Shown one piece after another: positions 29,999 through 32,330 of a DNA stretch of 32,330 bases. Every line of letters begins with the position of its first letter. The stretch's first letter is position 1. Below the pieces are notes generated by a model. That model was given only the letters and a program-made list of their open reading frames with translations, ran no database searches and was not told where the DNA came from. A program made the translations under genes and the position numbers. The DNA comes from an uncultured Bacteroidales bacterium. GTDB taxonomy: Bacteria; Bacteroidota; Bacteroidia; Bacteroidales; UBA932. The stretch lies in the NCBI GenBank assembly GCA_946185745.1, contig CAMHKQ010000023.1, forward strand, positions 1 to 32,330. The letters are read 5' to 3'.

Positions 29999-32330
29999 TC
30001 AGAAACGCTGAAGGAAATCGCCCAGGTTGTCCTCGCGGCTGAGCCCGAGCTTCTGCCTGAGCCTGTAGCGCGTCATTTCCACCGACCTTACCGTCATTCC
30101 CAGAAGCGGAGCCATTTCCTTGCTGCTCAGGTCCATTTTCAGATAAGCGCAGATTTTCTTGTCGCACACCGACAACTGCGGGTACTGAGTTTCCAGGCGT
30201 TTCAGGAAGTCGTCGTAGACAAGGTCAAAATTGGTCTGGAACTTCTTCCAGTCGGTATCGTGTTCTATATTGCTCCGTATCATTTCGGTAAGGGAACGGA
30301 GCCGCTGGAGCTGGGTGTGCGGGTCTTCGCCGCTGCGGATGCTTTCTATACTCCTGTCCACTTCCCCGCTGATTTTCTGGAGCAGTTCATTCTTGCGCTG
30401 CAGATTCATCGTGGAGGCAGCAAGGTCCTCGGCCTTTATCTCGAACTCCCGCTTCATCTGCGCTTTCTGCATCTCCTCGGCCTTAAGGGCGGCTATTTTA
30501 TCTGCCCGGCGTTCAGCCGACGCCTCGACGGACTTGTTGACGCCGTACAATGCCAGGATACCTGCAAGCACATAGAAAAGGACAGCCCACCACTTTTGGA
30601 ACCAGGGTTTAGAAATGACTATTTCCTGGCTGGCCTCGGTCCATGCGCCGCCGAAATGACGGTTATACGCTCTTACCGTGAATGTGTAATGTCCCGGAGG
30701 GAGATCGGAGTATTCCTTGGAGCCGGATAAGGAAACAGGCGAATATGCCTTGTCGTATCCGTTCAGGATGCATGAATACTCCACCGCGCCGTCCTCGGTG
30801 AATGCGGGTTCCACGAAACTGAATTCGAGGGTGTTCTGTCTGTAATTCAGCTTCAGCGGAGTCGGTTCGGACGCTCCGCGCGAGCAAAACACCGTTCTGT
30901 CTTCGTTTACAAGCCTGACTTCTTTGATGAACACTTCGTTGCGGTTCCTGCCGGAGCGGAGGTTGCCTGAATCAAGCACGTCAAATCCGTCTTCGGTATT
31001 GACGAGCAGGAAGCCGTCACCCAGCCATAAGGTGTTCTCGAATCCCAGCGGACGCAGGCCGGAAAGATATCCCAGGGTAAGGCTGTCCAACTCTCTTCTG
31101 CCGTCCCGGAGAGGATACTCGATGGCCTGGACTCCGCCTGACCAGAAATACTTGACGCTCCTGTCCGGACTTTCGTAGACCATAAGGGAATTGCGGCTCC
31201 CTTCGCTGAAGAGGGAGTTCAGTTCGTCGACGGGAAGGGCCTGGCCGCCCTCGAAGCGGTAAAAACCGTCCTCTGTAGTAAAGATTATGCCGCCGCGATA
31301 CTGTTCCGGATAGATGCCCCTTTCCGACGGGAAGCCCTCGGCGGTGCCATAGTGATCGGCGCGATAGACATGTTGGCTGTCCGGAGAAAGCGTAAGCCTG
31401 TAAAGGCCCTTGACATGATGACCGAACCAGATCCGGGAATCGACATCCCTGAAGAACGATTTGCCGGCTTCGTCGAAGCCGTCCAGATAACCTTCGAAAC
31501 GCCATTCACCGTTCTGTTTTCCGAGCACGAAGAAATGCTCGTATGTGCATCCCAGCATGTGGCGCAGCGGCATCTCGCCGTCGAGCGGTTCGAGTTTCCA
31601 GCAACCGTTCAGAGCGATATGCCGGACAGCCCTCTTACCTTCGATTATATATATGCCCTTATCATGGCTGCAGAAAAGCCGGCCGTCCAGTATGCGCAGG
31701 TCCCATACCTGCCCATGAATGCCCTGGACCGGCTCGAAGTCAGTGTCGCGGTATGCGCCGGCCAGTTTTGACGTGGCAATACGGAAAACTCCGATGTTGG
31801 TGCCCACATAAAGGTGCGAATCGTAGAAGACCGAGGCGTATCCCGTTCCGAAGTTGTCGGGATTACCGAAAAGCCGGAAGAACGGAGCGGAGAGGATCAC
31901 GTAGTCGATGCCTTTGTCGAGCCCGAGCCAGAGGCCGCCGCAGGAGTCGAAGCACATCGAGAGCACCGTATTGTTCTGCAGGCCGTTGCGCGTGGTCAGA
32001 TGATAGGTCTGGCCGTCTTCCCTGCGATGGATGTAAACTCCGTCCGAGGTGGTGCCTTCTGCATAATACGATGAGTTCTCCGCCGTGCAGAAAATGTCCC
32101 CGGAAGTTTCCGGGACGATATCCGAACGCTCCAGGCCGCCGCTCCGCAGCACATACCGCGCGCCTTTATCCTCGAAGACGAGATCACCCGCACCGTCCTT
32201 TTCAATGTTCCAGATTTCCGTGACTGAAATGCTCAGGGAATCCAGCAGCGATTCGTATACCACTCCGCCCTGAGAGCATCTGAAGCGGCCGAGTTCATTT
32301 GTGCCGCCCGCATACAGCGACTGTTCCGAA
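29999..32330 (-). CDS. Membrane sensor/regulator: propeller, Y_Y_Y, TM, coiled coil, LuxR-type HTH (5' end beyond window)
   Basis: 776 residues are visible and the frame is open at the right edge, so the N-terminus is missing. The first part (to about 480 in the visible protein) has two-component-regulator propeller repeats such as NGLQNNTVLSMCFDSCGGLWLGLDKGIDYV, DRGIYPEQ and GNPDNF..YVGTNIGVFRI. Next is the Y_Y_Y domain (EDGAVEYSCILNGYDKAYSPV..YSDLPPGHYTFTVRAYN), one transmembrane helix (WWAVLFYVLAGILALYGV), a charged coiled coil (ALKAEEMQKAQMKREFEIKAEDL) and a C-terminal LuxR-like helix-turn-helix (YPQLSVCDKKICAYLKMDLSSKEMAPLLGMTVRSVEMTRYRLRQKLGL). There is no histidine kinase domain: a one-component membrane-bound regulator of a kind common in Bacteroidetes. 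The ligand is unknown. It is 3 nt from the convergent pssA. Confidence 0.9.
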   Translation of the reverse strand, partial: SEQSLYAGGTNELGRFRCSQGGVVYESLLDSLSISVTEIWNIEKDGAGDLVFEDKGARYVLRSGGLERSDIVPETSGDIFCTAENSSYYAEGTTSDGVYIHRREDGQTYHLTTRNGLQNNTVLSMCFDSCGGLWLGLDKGIDYVILSAPFFRLFGNPDNFGTGYASVFYDSHLYVGTNIGVFRIATSKLAGAYRDTDFEPVQGIHGQVWDLRILDGRLFCSHDKGIYIIEGKRAVRHIALNGCWKLEPLDGEMPLRHMLGCTYEHFFVLGKQNGEWRFEGYLDGFDEAGKSFFRDVDSRIWFGHHVKGLYRLTLSPDSQHVYRADHYGTAEGFPSERGIYPEQYRGGIIFTTEDGFYRFEGGQALPVDELNSLFSEGSRNSLMVYESPDRSVKYFWSGGVQAIEYPLRDGRRELDSLTLGYLSGLRPLGFENTLWLGDGFLLVNTEDGFDVLDSGNLRSGRNRNEVFIKEVRLVNEDRTVFCSRGASEPTPLKLNYRQNTLEFSFVEPAFTEDGAVEYSCILNGYDKAYSPVSLSGSKEYSDLPPGHYTFTVRAYNRHFGGAWTEASQEIVISKPWFQKWWAVLFYVLAGILALYGVNKSVEASAERRADKIAALKAEEMQKAQMKREFEIKAEDLAASTMNLQRKNELLQKISGEVDRSIESIRSGEDPHTQLQRLRSLTEMIRSNIEHDTDWKKFQTNFDLVYDDFLKRLETQYPQLSVCDKKICAYLKMDLSSKEMAPLLGMTVRSVEMTRYRLRQKLGLSREDNLGDFLQRF

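Noticed and set aside
1..32330. CRISPR arrays, insertion sequences, integrases or attachment sites
   Set aside because: No regularly spaced repeats, transposase or integrase motifs were found; the tRNA-Val gene shows no duplicated 3' end nearby.

Overview
The window is about 32 kb of a GC-rich, densely packed chromosome, almost certainly from a member of the Bacteroidales (Bacteroidota). The signs are a tmRNA tag ending in NYALAA, promoters with the Bacteroidota -7 box (TAnnTTTG) in place of TATAAT, few Shine-Dalgarno sequences, a short primary sigma factor, a propeller-type PUL-like regulator, and a GH53/GH2 pair of the kind found in galactan-utilisation loci. The high GC suggests a gut or rumen lineage such as Cryptobacteroides or a Rikenellaceae relative. 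That placement is inference. No insertion sequence, phage gene, CRISPR array or classical defence system is visible; this is mostly core chromosome.

Layout. (1) 1-3716: the N-terminal part of a polysaccharide-export (Wza/SLBB) lipoprotein-like gene on the minus strand, diverging from tmRNA (ssrA), which is followed 20 nt later by rsmA/ksgA. A 184-bp inverted-repeat-bounded intergenic element comes next, then tRNA-Val(UAC) and a dolichyl-phosphate-mannose-synthase-like GT2, both on the minus strand. (2) 3756-8517, plus strand: a tandem GT2-like protein, a GH53 endo-galactanase lipoprotein and a secreted GH2 beta-galactosidase, coupled by ATGA overlaps. (3) 16920-8514, minus strand: HtrA protease, RpoD, ArgS, a small acidic protein, a ClC channel/exchanger with CBS domains, and Tex, with junctions that are nearly all overlapping or very short. 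(4) 17058-19731, plus strand: dnaN, a DnaQ-like exonuclease, and a degenerate fumarylacetoacetate-hydrolase-fold protein. (5) 26839-19728, minus strand: seven tightly packed genes, namely a glutamate-racemase-like lipoprotein, a DEDDy 3'-5' exonuclease, an RlmI-like rRNA methyltransferase, a BASS-family transporter, an HD hydrolase, an E2-type acyltransferase-like protein lacking its catalytic His, and an acyl-CoA synthetase. (6) 26880-29995, plus strand: aminotransferase, secreted C1B peptidase and PssA. (7) 29999 to the right edge, minus strand: a membrane sensor/regulator (propeller, Y_Y_Y, coiled coil, LuxR-type HTH), cut off by the window end.

The most unusual points are these: an in-frame, hairpin-rich insertion of about 40 residues in RsmA; the inverted-repeat element just after that gene; two divergent gene pairs separated by only 39-40 bp, in which -7 promoter boxes lie 4-9 nt from the start codons on both strands, implying leaderless or nearly leaderless transcripts; and three enzyme-fold proteins that appear to have lost catalytic residues (MurI-like lipoprotein, FAH-like protein, E2-like protein). 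No clear-cut new multi-gene defence or mobile system is visible.
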